From assembly GCF_020360975.1 (NCBI RefSeq), contig NW_025408672.1, forward strand, positions 3,782,001 to 3,846,000: a stretch of 64,000 nucleotides of DNA, read 5' to 3'. A program made the position numbers and the translations under genes. The notes under the pieces are model-generated. The model did no database searches, was not told where the DNA came from, and worked only from the letters and a program-made list of their open reading frames with translations. Positions within the stretch are counted from its first letter, which is position 1; every line of letters starts with the position of its first letter. This document shows, piece after piece, positions 11,145 through 22,200 of this stretch. The DNA is from Hirsutella rhossiliensis (Eukaryota; Ascomycota; Sordariomycetes; Hypocreales; Ophiocordycipitaceae).

Positions 11145-12749
11145 TTAATTACCATCGTCACTCCTAAAACTCAACTGTTCAAGATCGTCTAGGCTAATAT
11201 TAGACTGTGATAAGACTTGTTGTAGTCGGTCCCGACCATTTTCTGGGCGACTAAGTAACGTGACTTCCGGTTGCTTCTGATCAGTAATATACTGATGCAG
11301 ATGTGTCCGGAGCGAGTTGTACTCGTCAAGCCATGGATATTCCGGGTTCGGAGGACTTGAAGATATAGTTCAATGCTTAATTGAACCAAATAATCGCATA
11401 TCTCTTTAGTTTTAAGCGGTAGGTAGTCGTCTAGGTTCGTGGTATCCTCATCGAAAAGCTCGGTGCATATGCGAAGCCGATCCGGTGGGATCTCCTCGGC
11501 ATAATTCTGTTCACCAGCAGAATCAAGCTGATGATATAAGACCGTAGGTTGCCCGCTTCGAACGTGTGGACGATTTGGCTGATGTCGAATAGTATGACTG
11601 TTCCACATATGAACGAATTGGACTAGCTCTTGACGGATAGTATCCATATAGATATAGAGAATTGCCACTCGATCCGCCCTTGAGCTACTGTCAAATAAGC
11701 CATGTTCGGTGAGCCATTGAAAGTATTGCTAATGGAGAGTTAGTATAACTAGGGTAGATGATGGATAAAATTATACTTACTCGCCAGAACCCAGCACGAT
11801 TACTGCCTAACCGATGCCACCAGCTCTCAATCCGGGTGTTATGAATGCTTCGGCCAAAGTACCAGCAGTCTCCAAATGCAATTGGGACGAGATCAGAGCC
11901 CTGTTCCTTCGTTCGCATGCCGGATAGGTAATAATGTATCCCGCATAAGAGGGATGTCTCATTACCATGGTCCGATCGCAAGATACGAGGCATAGCGTGC
12001 CGCTGGTTTAGTACGTGGAGGTACTGTTTTGCAACGTTCCAGCTCGTACTGGACGAAAACCCACAGTAAAACCACGTAATATACCGTGAGTACGCGTCAA
12101 TACCAGCATAGATCTCAAAACCCCAATTCTTAAGTTTGTCGTAGCCATCAATAGACCAGACCCAGTCTGGGCCATGGATAGAGAAGTCACGTCGTGTGTA
12201 ACGTGTTCGTCCCCATCGTTCCCTAACGTTCTCAGGCGTGAAGTCTCGATACTCTGCGTATAGGGCATCACGACTAATAATATGATGTTGCTGGCGCATA
12301 TACGTATAGAGATAGTTCCGGCCATGTCCTTGTAGCGTTGTAGAGATCTGTGCCTGGCTGTTAAAAAAGGACCGGGCGCGTTCCCTTGCGACTTGGAGCG
12401 CTTCAGGGGATTGGCGGCGGTAGAGCCCCTCTTCAAGCCGAATTCTTTCAAGACGGAACTTTGAGATCGTAAACCCCTCGTCTCTAAGTCGTTTAAGCAT
12501 GAAATCATCCTTAAGACATTCATCAAAGAATAGCGACCTAATTCGGTCCCGTAAGGTATCTGAAGTGATCGTACGTGCTTGACGAAGAAGTCCCCAGTCT
12601 TTGATCGATCGATAGAGACTGGCGCGGCTTACTTGAAGCTGATGATGCTCGAGAAGATGCGTACGGATTGTATTAATAGAGGATCCATCTCGATGCAAGC
12701 CGGTGATTTCCTCCTGAACTGTGGAAAGATCAATTTGTGGTCGAGGCAT
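11145..12749 (-). CDS. DDE integrase-type (rve-like) transposase with one intron
   Basis: Exon 1 is 12749-11781 (323 codons), followed by a 52-nt intron (11780-11729, GTAAGT ... TACTAAC ... TTAG). Exon 2 continues in frame (FWR then QYFQWLTEHG). The N-terminus (1-110) looks like two helix-turn-helix units. The core has VWSIDGYDKLKNWGFEIYAGIDAYSRY (D201 in SIDGY), ILRSDHGNETSLL (D260) and NTRIESWWHRL (E308), a DDE triad of the retroviral integrase/IS3 fold. Then comes a DUF-like tail (FVHMWNSHTIRHQ). The nominal stop is at 11189. An alternative frame from about 11345 reads a more protein-like tail (PEYPWLDEYNSLRTHLHQY) to a stop at 11145. Unlike most ORFs here, the first 470 residues are unbroken, so the copy may be functional. 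Confidence 0.82.
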
Positions 12750-12956
12750 ATTTGTTTAACTGAGTAAAGCGCTATTCGGGCTCAATGATATCGTAGAAGG
12801 AGAAAAGCACTGAAAATGTGTACCAATGCGCAGAGCGAACGCTTACTTTCATTTCTTTCAATGCCCTATGCTAATAGAAGAGTATCGGTATATACAAGTT
12901 ACCCAGTTGCACTTAGACCCGATCGGGTAATCTAACCCCGGGGTGCCCACAGCCCA

Positions 12957-12995
12957 AAATGCGTTTTGAGACAGTCTGGCCTACAGTCGCCCGTA
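12957..12995 (-). repeat. Right TIR of the integrase-type transposon
   Basis: Inverted match to 1092-1130 over 39 bases, ending GTCGCCCGTA and followed by the duplication GTGGG at 12996-13000. The 12750-12956 segment between the transposase start and this repeat is non-coding and presumably holds the promoter. Confidence 0.92.
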
Positions 12996-13000
12996 GTGGG

Positions 13001-13097
13001 GCTTGGGGTGTAATGCATCAGTGTATCGAACCGTCAATAGCCAGAGCGTCTAGGCCCTATAGGGACCTCCCTCCGGGCGAAATAAATCCTACTACTA
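13001..13097 (+). mobile_element. LINE 3' UTR and tail, second copy, right part
   Basis: Continues the LINE interrupted at 1091. GGGGCTTGGGGTGTAATGCAT and the CTAGGCCCTATAGGGA block match 658-735. It ends in a short CTA-rich tail at about 13088-13097, immediately followed by the TIR of the next element. Confidence 0.75.
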
Positions 13098-14187
13098 AGT
13101 GGGTGCTGATCACCATCGCGGACAGATCACCAAAACGGACACTTTTCTGTGGTATCTACCTTCTACCCCCTACGTAAGGACCGACCATTGCCCTCTTGGT
13201 CAACTATATATAATGGTTCGAGCCGTCCGTCGAGCCGGTATTTACGTGCGACTTTTGCGGCTTCTCCAAACCATTTCTTATACATATTTCTCATCTGCGC
13301 GTCGGCGCGTTCGACCATTTTCCTAGCCTTCTCCAGAGCATCATCGTCCTTCTGCCTAACAATCTTGCGAGTGTGGTCGACTGTGAGTACTCCGCCAGCT
13401 TTTAGTTGCTGGTTCTTTTGGTCCTGAGTAAGGGCTCCGCGGACAAACTGGTCTAGAGTCCTCTTAAGCTCCGGATTAAAGTCCTCCTCTTTAGCGGTTT
13501 GTAGGAAGGCTGAAGTAATGAGCTCGTCTCCGTTTGGTAACGACCATTTGATCCTTTCCAACGCCGATCTGAAACCCTGTTTCGTCCATATTCCATATAT
13601 CGTCTGCGACAATACCGTGCTCTGCCACTATCACCTTATACTTCAAGAACCAAGAATTTATAGCCTCCGGATCCTCAGAGGCTTGCCGATTAGCGTCTAA
13701 TACATGAGATGGCACGATGTCGTATTTGTGCCGTTTGATGAACCTATCCACCCACTTCTTGCCGACGGTCGGAGGATCGGCCTGCTCCGCGCGCGAGGCC
13801 TAGCTCGGAGAATGTAGTTGGCAGTATCTCGAATAAACGCTTTTCGGGTAGGTAAGTTGATACGATCAAGGCGATCGATATACCGACAGAGTGCCGTTTC
13901 TTCTGGCTTTGAGAGCTTCGTATTTATTGCAGGATTACCGGCGCGAGGGAAGATGCCGTCAATGCGGCGGAGGAGTCGCGCGCGAGGAACTGCAAAATTG
14001 TCGCGCGACAGTTGTAGGCTTCGCACCCGGGTGCGCATCTAGGTCCCCAAAGCCTCCTCTACACGTAATTCGACAGTAGAATCGCGAGATTTGGCCATTT
14101 TTGCCGTATATACGCGCCTTGGCAAGGAGGTGTTACAGAAAAGTGTCCGTTTTGGTGATCTGTCCGCGATGGTGATCAGCACCCACT
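13098..14187 (-). mobile_element. Internally deleted pogo-like transposon
   Basis: TIRs of 52 bp begin AGTGGGTGCTGATCACCATC (13098-13149) and are inverted at 14136-14187. The 1.09-kb element retains both ends of a transposase gene but lacks the middle. TA precedes the left end; the right side runs into a T tract next to a MITE, so no duplication can be confirmed. The terminal AGTGGGTGCTG also occurs at about 772 and 44838, so related ends are present elsewhere. Confidence 0.85.
13163..14038 (-). pseudogene. pogo-like transposase, central part deleted
   Basis: The first third, upstream of about 13740 (- strand), has a CENP-B-type DNA-binding region (ETALCRYIDRLDRINLPTRK). It continues in another frame as FIKRHKYDIVPSHVLDANRQ and then DIWNMDETGFQIGVGKDQMV, the first catalytic aspartate region. 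It then jumps to a C-terminal tail (NPELKRTLDQFVRGALTQDQ, from about 13500) rich in basic coiled coil. The DGH and PLD parts of the DDE domain are absent, so it cannot be active. Its intact TIRs could still be mobilised by a full-length relative. Confidence 0.8.
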
Positions 14188-14195
14188 TTTTTTTT

Positions 14196-14548
14196 GGGGG
14201 TAGTTATCCATCCACCACTTTCTACTATCCATCCACCAAATTTGCGTAGGGGAAGTACCGAGTACCTACCCAAGGGTTACCAAATTGAGCCCTCTAAGTC
14301 CGGCACAACAGCCTGCTGTGCCGGATTGGCAATTGCTTATAAGCGCCGCAGGCCGAAGCAGAGAAAATGCCCTCTAAATTTACTGAGCAGCTCGGGGTTT
14401 TGCCCCGAGCGAACGTGGAGTGATGCCTTGTAGGTATAGAGTACTTAGAGTAGATCGCGCGGATATAGCCAATTAGAGCGGCCAGGACTCTCATCCCCCC
14501 CACCTTGGTGGATGGATAGTAGAAAGTGGTGGATGGATAACTGCCCCC
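14196..14548. mobile_element. MITE with 44-bp TIRs
   Basis: Inverted repeats at 14196-14239 and 14505-14548 (GGGGGTAGTTATCCATCCAC ..., one mismatch) enclose about 265 bp without coding capacity. T tracts flank both ends. The right one abuts a reversed LINE 3' end, so the MITE appears to have landed in that LINE's poly(A) tail. Confidence 0.8.
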
Positions 14549-15740
14549 TTTTTTTTTTTGGTTGTATTACGCCCGGAGGTTTCCCCATAGAGCCACTACG
14601 CTAAGCTACGTACCTACTATACATGGTTTCTCCTCACCTAAAGCCCAACGCTTCTTTCCATCTGTTTCCAGCCTCGTTCGCTGTGACATGACAGGCCTGC
14701 TTGAAGGTCAGTTTCTCCAAGTGTTCAGCGTCCTACCTTCAACGACTGAAGCGCGGTCTGCCAAGTTGAAGGCTGTTGTGTTAGTATGGTTGTTCTTGAT
14801 CAGTACATGGCCCGTTAACGGTCCATACTGAAGCGTTTTGTCGCCAATGCGAACTGTATCGTCGCACGCACAGCCCCAATATCAGGTTGCCACTTGTCGT
14901 CGTCTGACTCTGCCTTGCCTCCTAGGAAGAAAGACAAGTCTCCCACCTTTCCGCGCGCATATCGCAGCATGGTCTCTCGTTGTACCGTCCATCTTCTGCA
15001 TCGAAAGAGGAAATGCTCCACTGTTTCTGCAGACTGCCCACAAGTGCACTCATCCGATTCCACCGCCCCGATTTTGCAGAGGTAGCTATTCAGCCGCGAT
15101 TTGCCAGTTCGAAGTTGTATCAACACTTCGGATTCCTTTCTTGTTAGCTCGTCGTACAACTTGCGGGTGTGCTTGCCCGGCAATGCCTTATCGATGCGCT
15201 TTGAGTGCTTTCCAACCCTTCCGGGATCTGACGAACGCGAGCGTTTTCGTTGAGCAGCAGTCGTAACGTCGTTGATCTTGCTTGAAACGTTGCTGGTTCG
15301 GCGATGCACTCGTCTCGCGTCGCTCTTTTCGCTTGCATTTTGGCCGGTGGCCCAAGGGTGAACTCCTCATTCTTTGCAGGCACCCAACGAAGTCTGACTC
15401 TGCAGCCTCTTTTCGCCAGATACTCAACAGATCCGTATATCGCCCGTATCGTGCACTGACCAGACTGTTGCCGTGGCCGCCCGATGACTTGCAGGACAGC
15501 TCAGTACTACCAAGCAGCCAGAAGCTAGGATGCTGTCAATCGCCCAAGACGAGGACTTGCTGCACTGTTGTGAAGCCAGAATCGGCCGCAGGTACGGTAA
15601 CGGGAATCCAGGCACCCATGATGAGCGGAAGGGTCTAGGAGCGACACCCCGCGTTTTCTGTACCCAGCCTTCTCCCCGAACTTCTCTTTGCGACAGCTGG
15701 TAATTTTGTCCTACAGTACCAATCATCCGCCAACCACTCA
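14549..15740 (-). mobile_element. Tad-like LINE 3' fragment, reverse strand
   Basis: Reverse-strand LINE with an A-rich tail at 14549-14560 and a 3' UTR (14560-14810) matching the copies at 539-735 and 961-1091. Upstream lies the C-terminal half of ORF2. The 5' limit is unclear; similarity fades near 15740. Confidence 0.75.
14815..15740 (-). pseudogene. LINE ORF2, RNase H and C-terminal domain
   Basis: End of a Tad1-like ORF2. The clear part (15300-14815) includes KHTRKLYDELTRKESEVLIQ, LRTGKSRLNSYL and the terminal zinc-binding segment CTCGQSAETVEHFLFRC, ending ATKRFSMDR. Further upstream the RNase H region can be read as RVRLRWVPAKNEEFTLG near 15410-15360, with stops and frame changes before it. 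The N-terminal endonuclease and reverse transcriptase are missing. Confidence 0.8.
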
Positions 15741-16937
15741 CTTGAGTTCACCATTATTCCGCCATAGGATAGAGCCGCTACTAGATGTCCAAAGGCACAT
15801 GTTCAAAGGCTCATACCGGCGGCACAATCACAACCGCGGCCAGCCAAGTCCCTGCGAGCAGAGTCCCCCTGCCTGGCCGACCCCTGCCAGAAGTATCGCT
15901 TCCCAGAAAATGAGGCAATGACAACGACAATAACGACGACTTCGAAAGCGGTGTCGATACTCAGGCTGACAACCCGAGGGCACGACCCCATCTAAGCTTG
16001 AAAGCTCTCACAGGACGACAGCCTCGCACAAACCAGCAAGCGTCAGGCAGTTGTATTCACCGGCGAACGACGATGACACCTCGCGCGAGCCCAGCTGCGT
16101 TTCCACTACAAGCGGAGACATGGGAGGCGTTACAATGACTGCCTGGCGGGGCTATAGAGCTTTCCAACCGATCAGCGGGAGCAATATTTGCCTTTACAAG
16201 TTCCATTATACGTGCTATCTCGCACTGAATGATCGCCTCTTCATTACGCCTGTTGGCCCTAACGGGGCAAGTATCTCTCGATACTGGCATGGGTGCAGAG
16301 GAGCACGCAGGCCATTGGACCATAGACCGGCCGCCACGTCTGGGAAACGACTTCATCCACTGATCCATCATCAGTCAGATTGATACCGCTTCACAAAGCC
16401 GCAGACGCTTCTGATTGGAGCACATTGTCACCTCATCGTACATCTCTCGACCCGGAGGCTTGCTAGGCGGAGCCTACGGCGGTATGGCGGCGAGCCAGTC
16501 GTGGACAGCAGTCAGTGCGGCGGGTGGAGGGCTGCCAGCTCAAAGGTCTGCTCGGCGATGAATTGCGACGTGACGGCGCGGTCTAGAGCTAGCCTCTAGA
16601 TGGTAGCCAGATACGCCGGACGGAGAATGGCTTGGGCTTCTGGATTTGCGTCTCGTATCACACCGTTTCCGGGGCTGCCCACAGCGACTCGCATACCCGC
16701 AGGAGAACGAAAATAGGCGGAGGTGCCCCCTAACCACATACATGGCGAAGTTCCATTGCGCCGACATCACAGGAACGACATCCGTGTAGGAGAAGATCAC
16801 GAGATGTCCTTACGCGAGGGTTTGCCTATAAAGACCATACATTCCGACTCCATGTGTCTTCGTCTCCTCATCCTACCTCTACACTATCCTCGTCACGTAT
16901 TTCCATCCTTCTCCACACTCTCCCCGTCCACAGCGCC
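15741..16937. other. No confident feature
   Basis: Short overlapping ORFs occur on both strands, but none has a recognisable motif, intron structure or repeat partner in this window. The last 70 bases (16870-16937) are pyrimidine-rich, as in fungal promoters, and precede an ATG at 16938. Confidence 0.4.
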
Positions 16938-17531
16938 ATGGCAAGTAAAGAAGCAAATAGCGACAAACTCACCGGCTGGTCAGCCTAGGGCGGAGAGGGT
17001 CAATCCGGGCCGAAATATATTCGCGAATACAATGTCGACGACTCCAGTTGTGATCCCGTTTTCGAAGGTCACATCGAATTGGAAGAACTTACCTATGTGA
17101 ACGAGGCACTTAAATCCTGCCACATGCCAGCAGACAGTGGAATCGATCATGTCGGCTGTAATGAAACTGCCGCTGCGAGCACTACTTGTACATGTGGCAG
17201 CCTCTTTGCTGTGACGGACCGCAAGATCAGAGACCTTTGCTACAACGAGCACTGCGAAATTCGAAATCAGCTGGCCGACATCAGCTCTCGTCTCGGCGCC
17301 TTAGAAGCTCAACTTGCCAATACCAAACCCGTCTGTCAGGAGTGCCACAGCACCAAGGATCAGGGTGGTTTTCCATACATGGAAAGGCCTGCAATCGATA
17401 ATCGGTATCGGCCCCACATTTATTGCAAGTATTGCAATACACCTTTCCATACTTGGTCCGTGCACGACGACAAAATGTCACTGAAGACACCTTCGACAAG
17501 ATGGACAAATTCACACCATATGGTGAATTAA
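16938..17531 (+). CDS. Unknown cysteine-rich coiled-coil protein, possibly truncated
   Basis: The ATG at 16938 sits in a good context (GCGCCATGG) after a CT-rich promoter-like tract. It shares a frame with a long cysteine-rich ORF, but a TAG interrupts at about 16986, so an intron or a later start is needed. The ORF shows TTCTCGSLFAV, a predicted coiled coil (EIRNQLADISSRLGALEAQL), VCQECHS and IYCKYCN. These CxxC pairs suggest zinc binding. I do not recognise the family. From 17361 the DNA also matches a hAT-like terminal repeat (CAGGGTGGTTTTCCATA), so the residues after CQECHSTK may come from the transposon. Confidence 0.4.
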
Positions 17532-17657
17532 AAATACGAAGTAATTGATTGAGCTCAATGATAATGTCCAAAAGAGAGGGTAGGCAAATCTTACGTGTTT
17601 TGTTCCAAGACGAGGAGGAAATCAGACGGGGAATTTGCACGAATTCTCACGCCACGG

Positions 17658-18395
17658 TCACGCCACCGCCCCTTCCCTCTTCAAGACATTGTTCTTCACC
17701 CAATGCTTCAACCAATTCTCCTTTTCAATTTGGTCCGCATCCAATTGTGCCCTTTCCCAGGAGATCGTACGACGAGCCCCTGAAAACACCCGTTCCGGCT
17801 CGTCGCTCATCGCTGGCATTGATAGGATGTCTATTGCCATTCGTGATAACTTCGGCCGTCGGTTCCTATGTCGCTCTTGAAGCCACCATGATAAAGCAGT
17901 TGTTGGCGCAATCTCATATGGATCACCTGAGATGTAATCTTCATACTCGTCTTGACTTGTAGGTCGAGCACAATTCTGCAGATTTCTTGAAATACGATCA
18001 AATGCATCAAGGCCATTGTCTTCTTCTTCGTCCAGTACATGATACGAAATTGTACCGTCGTTTGTATTTCGGTAAGAGTAGCAAAGGTCTTTGACCCGTT
18101 TGAAAGCAGTTTTATGCCACTTCTTCTAATTTGAGTGGATGTACGTCGTGCGATAGCTTGGATGAAGGACCAAAGAAGCGGCGTAATAGGGCGAATTCTC
18201 TTTATTGATAATTTCTTGGTCAAGGTAGCCTTTGAAGACACGGCCCAGATCCCACGCTTGCCCGTAGAGTTGATCAAATCCTTCGATGATGGACGGTTGA
18301 AGAGGAGATAAATTCTCTGCGACGTTGATGACATACTTTCTTGCCCTCAGGGTGTTTTCGAAAGCTGGCTGTGACAGAAGTACTGTAGGGATCAT
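17658..18395 (-). pseudogene. hAT transposase C-terminal remnant
   Basis: Reads in pieces on the - strand: NVAENLSPLQPSIIEGFDQL and SPYYAASLVLHPSYRTTYI (18395-18126), a degraded middle, then the dimerisation domain MAIDILSMPAMSDEPERVFSG with WLKHWVKN (17840-17658). The N-terminal BED finger and first catalytic residue are gone. More divergent from hAT 1-3 than they are from one another. Confidence 0.7.
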
Positions 18396-18804
18396 TCTGG
18401 GGACAATAAAGATAATATATGAGGCGGTTCCTGCCTTTGAACTCCGCTTCCCCTAACCCTTTTACTACCGGTACATTACTGCCAGATGAGCATGTTTTCA
18501 TGATCCAAAAGCAGGTTTTCTCTTGTCTTGGGAGATATAGACGCGAATGAATCCGAAGCAATGGATTCAGAATCGAAGAAACATAACTAACACAGGCTCA
18601 GAATCCATTGTCGCCAGGTGATAATGGTATGCTGTGGGTTGGTGGTGAGGCTGATTTTGTGGATGTGCGGATTTGTAGCGGGGTTCCAGGCCCACAGCCC
18701 TGTAGGTAGCCCCTGTAGGAACCCTTGTTAGTGGCGTGGTTCAGCCAATAGTATGGAAATACATGGATCCATATCCATACCTATTCCATGCCATTCATGG
18801 AAAG

Positions 18805-19004
18805 TGTGGGTAGGCACCTGCGGCAGCTGCTGCAATGAGACGGTACTAGGGTTAACCTGTGATGTTGTATTCGTCTTGTTCTCTATCTAAGGAGGCAGAG
18901 GCCAGCGTGGAGAAAGGGGGCACGCTGCCTCAGCCGCACACGTGACCGTACGGGTCACGTGCCAACCATGGTTGGTCACACCACTAGATAGATACATTCC
19001 TACA
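18805..19004 (-). repeat. 3' LTR of the copia element
   Basis: 200 bp, TG...CA termini. It contains a near-palindrome with two CACGTG boxes (18939-18961) directly followed by a perfect 14-bp palindrome CCAACCATGGTTGG (18962-18975). Together these could be a binding site or terminator structure. Confidence 0.93.
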
Positions 19005-19217
19005 CAGGCAACTTCTTTTTGCTGTGAGAAGCACAGCAACACCTTGAACAGGTCTAAAGGATAGTAGCGTTAAGGCCGTGAAGGAATGTGCCGTGAGGGC
19101 GTGTGTCATTATTGCCAAAAGTGGGTCCGACGTCTTGTTCTTAGCTGTAGATATCGGGGAAGAAGTGAAGGGTCTTCCTGATAGGAGCAATCATTTGATC
19201 ATAGGGATAAGGAGCGG

Positions 19218-22200
19218 TTAGGAACGTTGTACGTATCCTTCGACTCGAATTGTCAGACTATTGGTATCGATGAAGCGTTCCAGGGCTCGGTTTGGTGATG
19301 CTTTCGTCATTGCATCTGCTGGGTTGTCTGCGCCGTTGATCCAACGAATATCTGTTATCTCTCTCTTCTCGTATGACTGGCGAAGGGCCATGATATCAAT
19401 CATCAATCGTTTTTCCTTCGTCGTACCGAGCTTGACTAGGCATTCGTAGAGAGTACGAATCCGTACAGACGATGAGAGGGATAGGAGGAAGGTTGAGTCG
19501 TTCCGTAATTATCTTCATAGTCATCGCAAGGAGATGCCTATGTCGAATCCGTTGGCCATACCGTAGATCTCTGATGCTAGGACGCTACGGGTAACACGTT
19601 TGCACTTTGTTGAACTCCAGTGTACGATGTTACCACTAATCTCGAACTGTTTTTCTTTGTGGTTTGTCTCGTTAACGAGGGTAATGACGAATCCTAGTTG
19701 GGAGGATAAGTCCTTGTTGTTTGCGAAAGAACCATCGGTGAAAACCATCAGCTTTGCAGTAGCTAGATCAATTGGTTTGTACGTGAGGCCACGTAGTTGG
19801 TGATCCATTTGCCATTGCAGTCGCTTGTTCAAAATTGCGTAATCTTTATCCTCAGGGGTCTGTACTTGGGCGGCGACTGAAACATCGAAAGAAGCTTCCG
19901 GTTGAGCAATTGAAGCAATGTATGAGGCTCGCGCTCGTTCCTCAACGTAGCGCTGGTGACGATCAATTGCTTTAGGGTCAATGGTGGTCATTTTGCTGCT
20001 TGTCCCTTCTGTTGAAGTAAAAGGGATCCTTTCTTAAGGGGGTTATTATTCAGCAACGTCAGTCTTGCACCATTAAAGTCAACCGTTGTTCCGTATGTGA
20101 TGTCAGTCTTGGGCTTGGAACGAAATTCTGCCTTTTGTAGCTCTTCTTCTTCACGGGTAGAAAAGTTGTTCGTTCCAAGGATGAGGGTGTCATCAGTTTG
20201 CATTCCAACAATACCGAGCGTGTCAGGGCCAGTATTCGAAATCAGTAGGCAGGAGTCATAGGTGGAGGTAGACATATCCAGCTTTTCGAGGTGATGCTGC
20301 TGATATGTGCGGAACCAATGGACTCCGGCTTCTGCGATACCGTACAGGGCTTAATAACACGAATAATTGTTCCGTTAGGGTATTTGCCTTGTAGTTCCGT
20401 GGGCAAATACGTAAGAATGGTCCGGAAAGCTTGGTCTGGGATTGCGGGTATGCCTGAGTGATATCACGGAGGAGAGGGTTATGCCGTAGTTTTGAAGAAG
20501 TCCGGGGCAATAGCGAGGATGAGTCTCTGGCTAACGCGTTGAATTGTCGGAGATTGCGTCAGGAGGGTGGTCTTCTCAAAGTCGTTATGTCCTTGAATAA
20601 CAAGTCGAGACTTTTCGTAGGGCTTAGTGTTGATTCCTTTGACTTCACGAACCATTCGAGAGCGAAAGATTCTATAGTTTCCATGACTCATTTGATCGTA
20701 TCGTTCAAATTGGAATACACCGCGCCAACGAGGTCAGTAATCTCTTTGTTATCGGATTCTTCGAAGGGTCACCAGGAGAGTGATTATGCCATCAGACCGT
20801 AGCTTGAGGAAAGAGCTTGTGCATCTTCCTCCTTTGGGTCAAGAAGCTCTGGTCTACGGCAGGGCCATCATGATCAAATCCTTTGGCTTGTTCTTTGATC
20901 CTGGTGGGCGTCCTCTCTGCGGGGGGGGGTTCGGGTCGGGCAGGCAGGTCCGTTAGGGTCTTAACGGGGTCTTGAGCCGGTTGTTCATTAAGATCTGAAC
21001 GAATGCCTGAGGGTCTGTGTCGTGTGTAGGGTCGGAAAGAGTGGTATCATCACGCAGATACGGTTGTACAAGGGTCGATCGAAAGACTTGGGGCCGTTGA
21101 CTGTGTCAATGGTGATGTTATGGGTATCAATCGATGCAATCTTGAAGGGTCCTTGCCAACCGTCTTTCTCTCCAAACGCGAACTTCACTTTGCAGCGGGA
21201 GGATAGCACTTCTGTCGTGCTCGGGCCGTTGCGTGCATGGAGGGCATCCTTAACTCGTCTTTCTGCCGAGAGTTGGCGGAGCATTTTCATCGCTTTCTGC
21301 ATAGCTTCCGATCTTTTGAGGGTAGAAGCGGAAGGGGCGAGTCTGTAGATACGCGGTATGCGCCGAAAACAAGCAACGTAGGCACAAGACCGTCAGGTCC
21401 TGCCGTATCATTGATTGCTTTAACAGCCATTTGAAGGACTGTTTCGGCGGAAGTGGTGTGGCCAATCTCAGCATGGAGGATGTTAAAGGCGCGTCGGAGG
21501 GTGCGTGATAGCGTTCAATCTTTCCAATGGACCAATGCGTCTCAACAGGTACTTGAGAGCATTTGATTCCCATAATCTTTGCTTCGTTCCGGAATTCGAG
21601 AGAAGCAAAGTTAGTTCCTGCATCATGACGGAGGTATCAGGAGGTCCAAGATACGTGTCGATCCAGAGGGTCCGGAGGGTCTCCCATGTATCTTTAGCTG
21701 ACATTGACGGTAAAAATCTGGCTCCTTGGAAAGCAGTAGCTGAGTCCACAACGTGTAGAACAGGGCGTTGTGGTGTTCCTAGGTGCATCACATCAACGAT
21801 GATTTCGTAGTTGAATTCTTGATCATCGTTAAGGGTGAACTTGAAGCGGCGTGGGGCTTGTGAGTGCATTTGACAGTGGTGACAGAACTTAGAGATAGTC
21901 TCTAATGTGTCTATCGAGACGTCACTGTGCCCGGCTTGCTTCAAGAGGTGATGGAGCCTAGGGACTGCTGGGTGTCCAAAGCGTCGGTGAAGTGTACGAA
22001 TCTCTGTTTCCGTAAGAAACGAGATAGACTCTTCATCTTTCGTAAGGAAGAACCAGGGATGTCCCCATTTGCGGATGACTGGGATGCTGGTAGGGCGATT
22101 AGTACAATGATTACTACAATTGATGGTATCTGTGATGTTATTGAAATAGATACCAAGTCGATCCATATCAGCAAGGCAGAGCAAAAAGGGAGTTGGGGTT

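Larger units (their letters stand above)
1092..12995. mobile_element. Integrase-type DNA transposon with 39-bp TIRs, carrying nested hAT and pogo elements
   Basis: The ends are perfect 39-bp inverted repeats (1092-1130 and 12957-12995) starting TACGGGCGACTGTAGG. They are flanked by a direct 5-bp repeat GTGGG. Removing the element rebuilds a LINE 3' UTR matching the uninterrupted copy at about 655-680, so the boundaries are firm. Subtracting two nested hAT elements with their duplications leaves about 3.95 kb. That core holds two convergent genes, an unknown protein (10013-11124, +) and a DDE integrase-type transposase (12749-11145, -). The TAC end and IS3-like integrase fold recall the eukaryotic IS3EU/Ginger-type groups, but assignment to a superfamily is inference. 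Confidence 0.85.
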
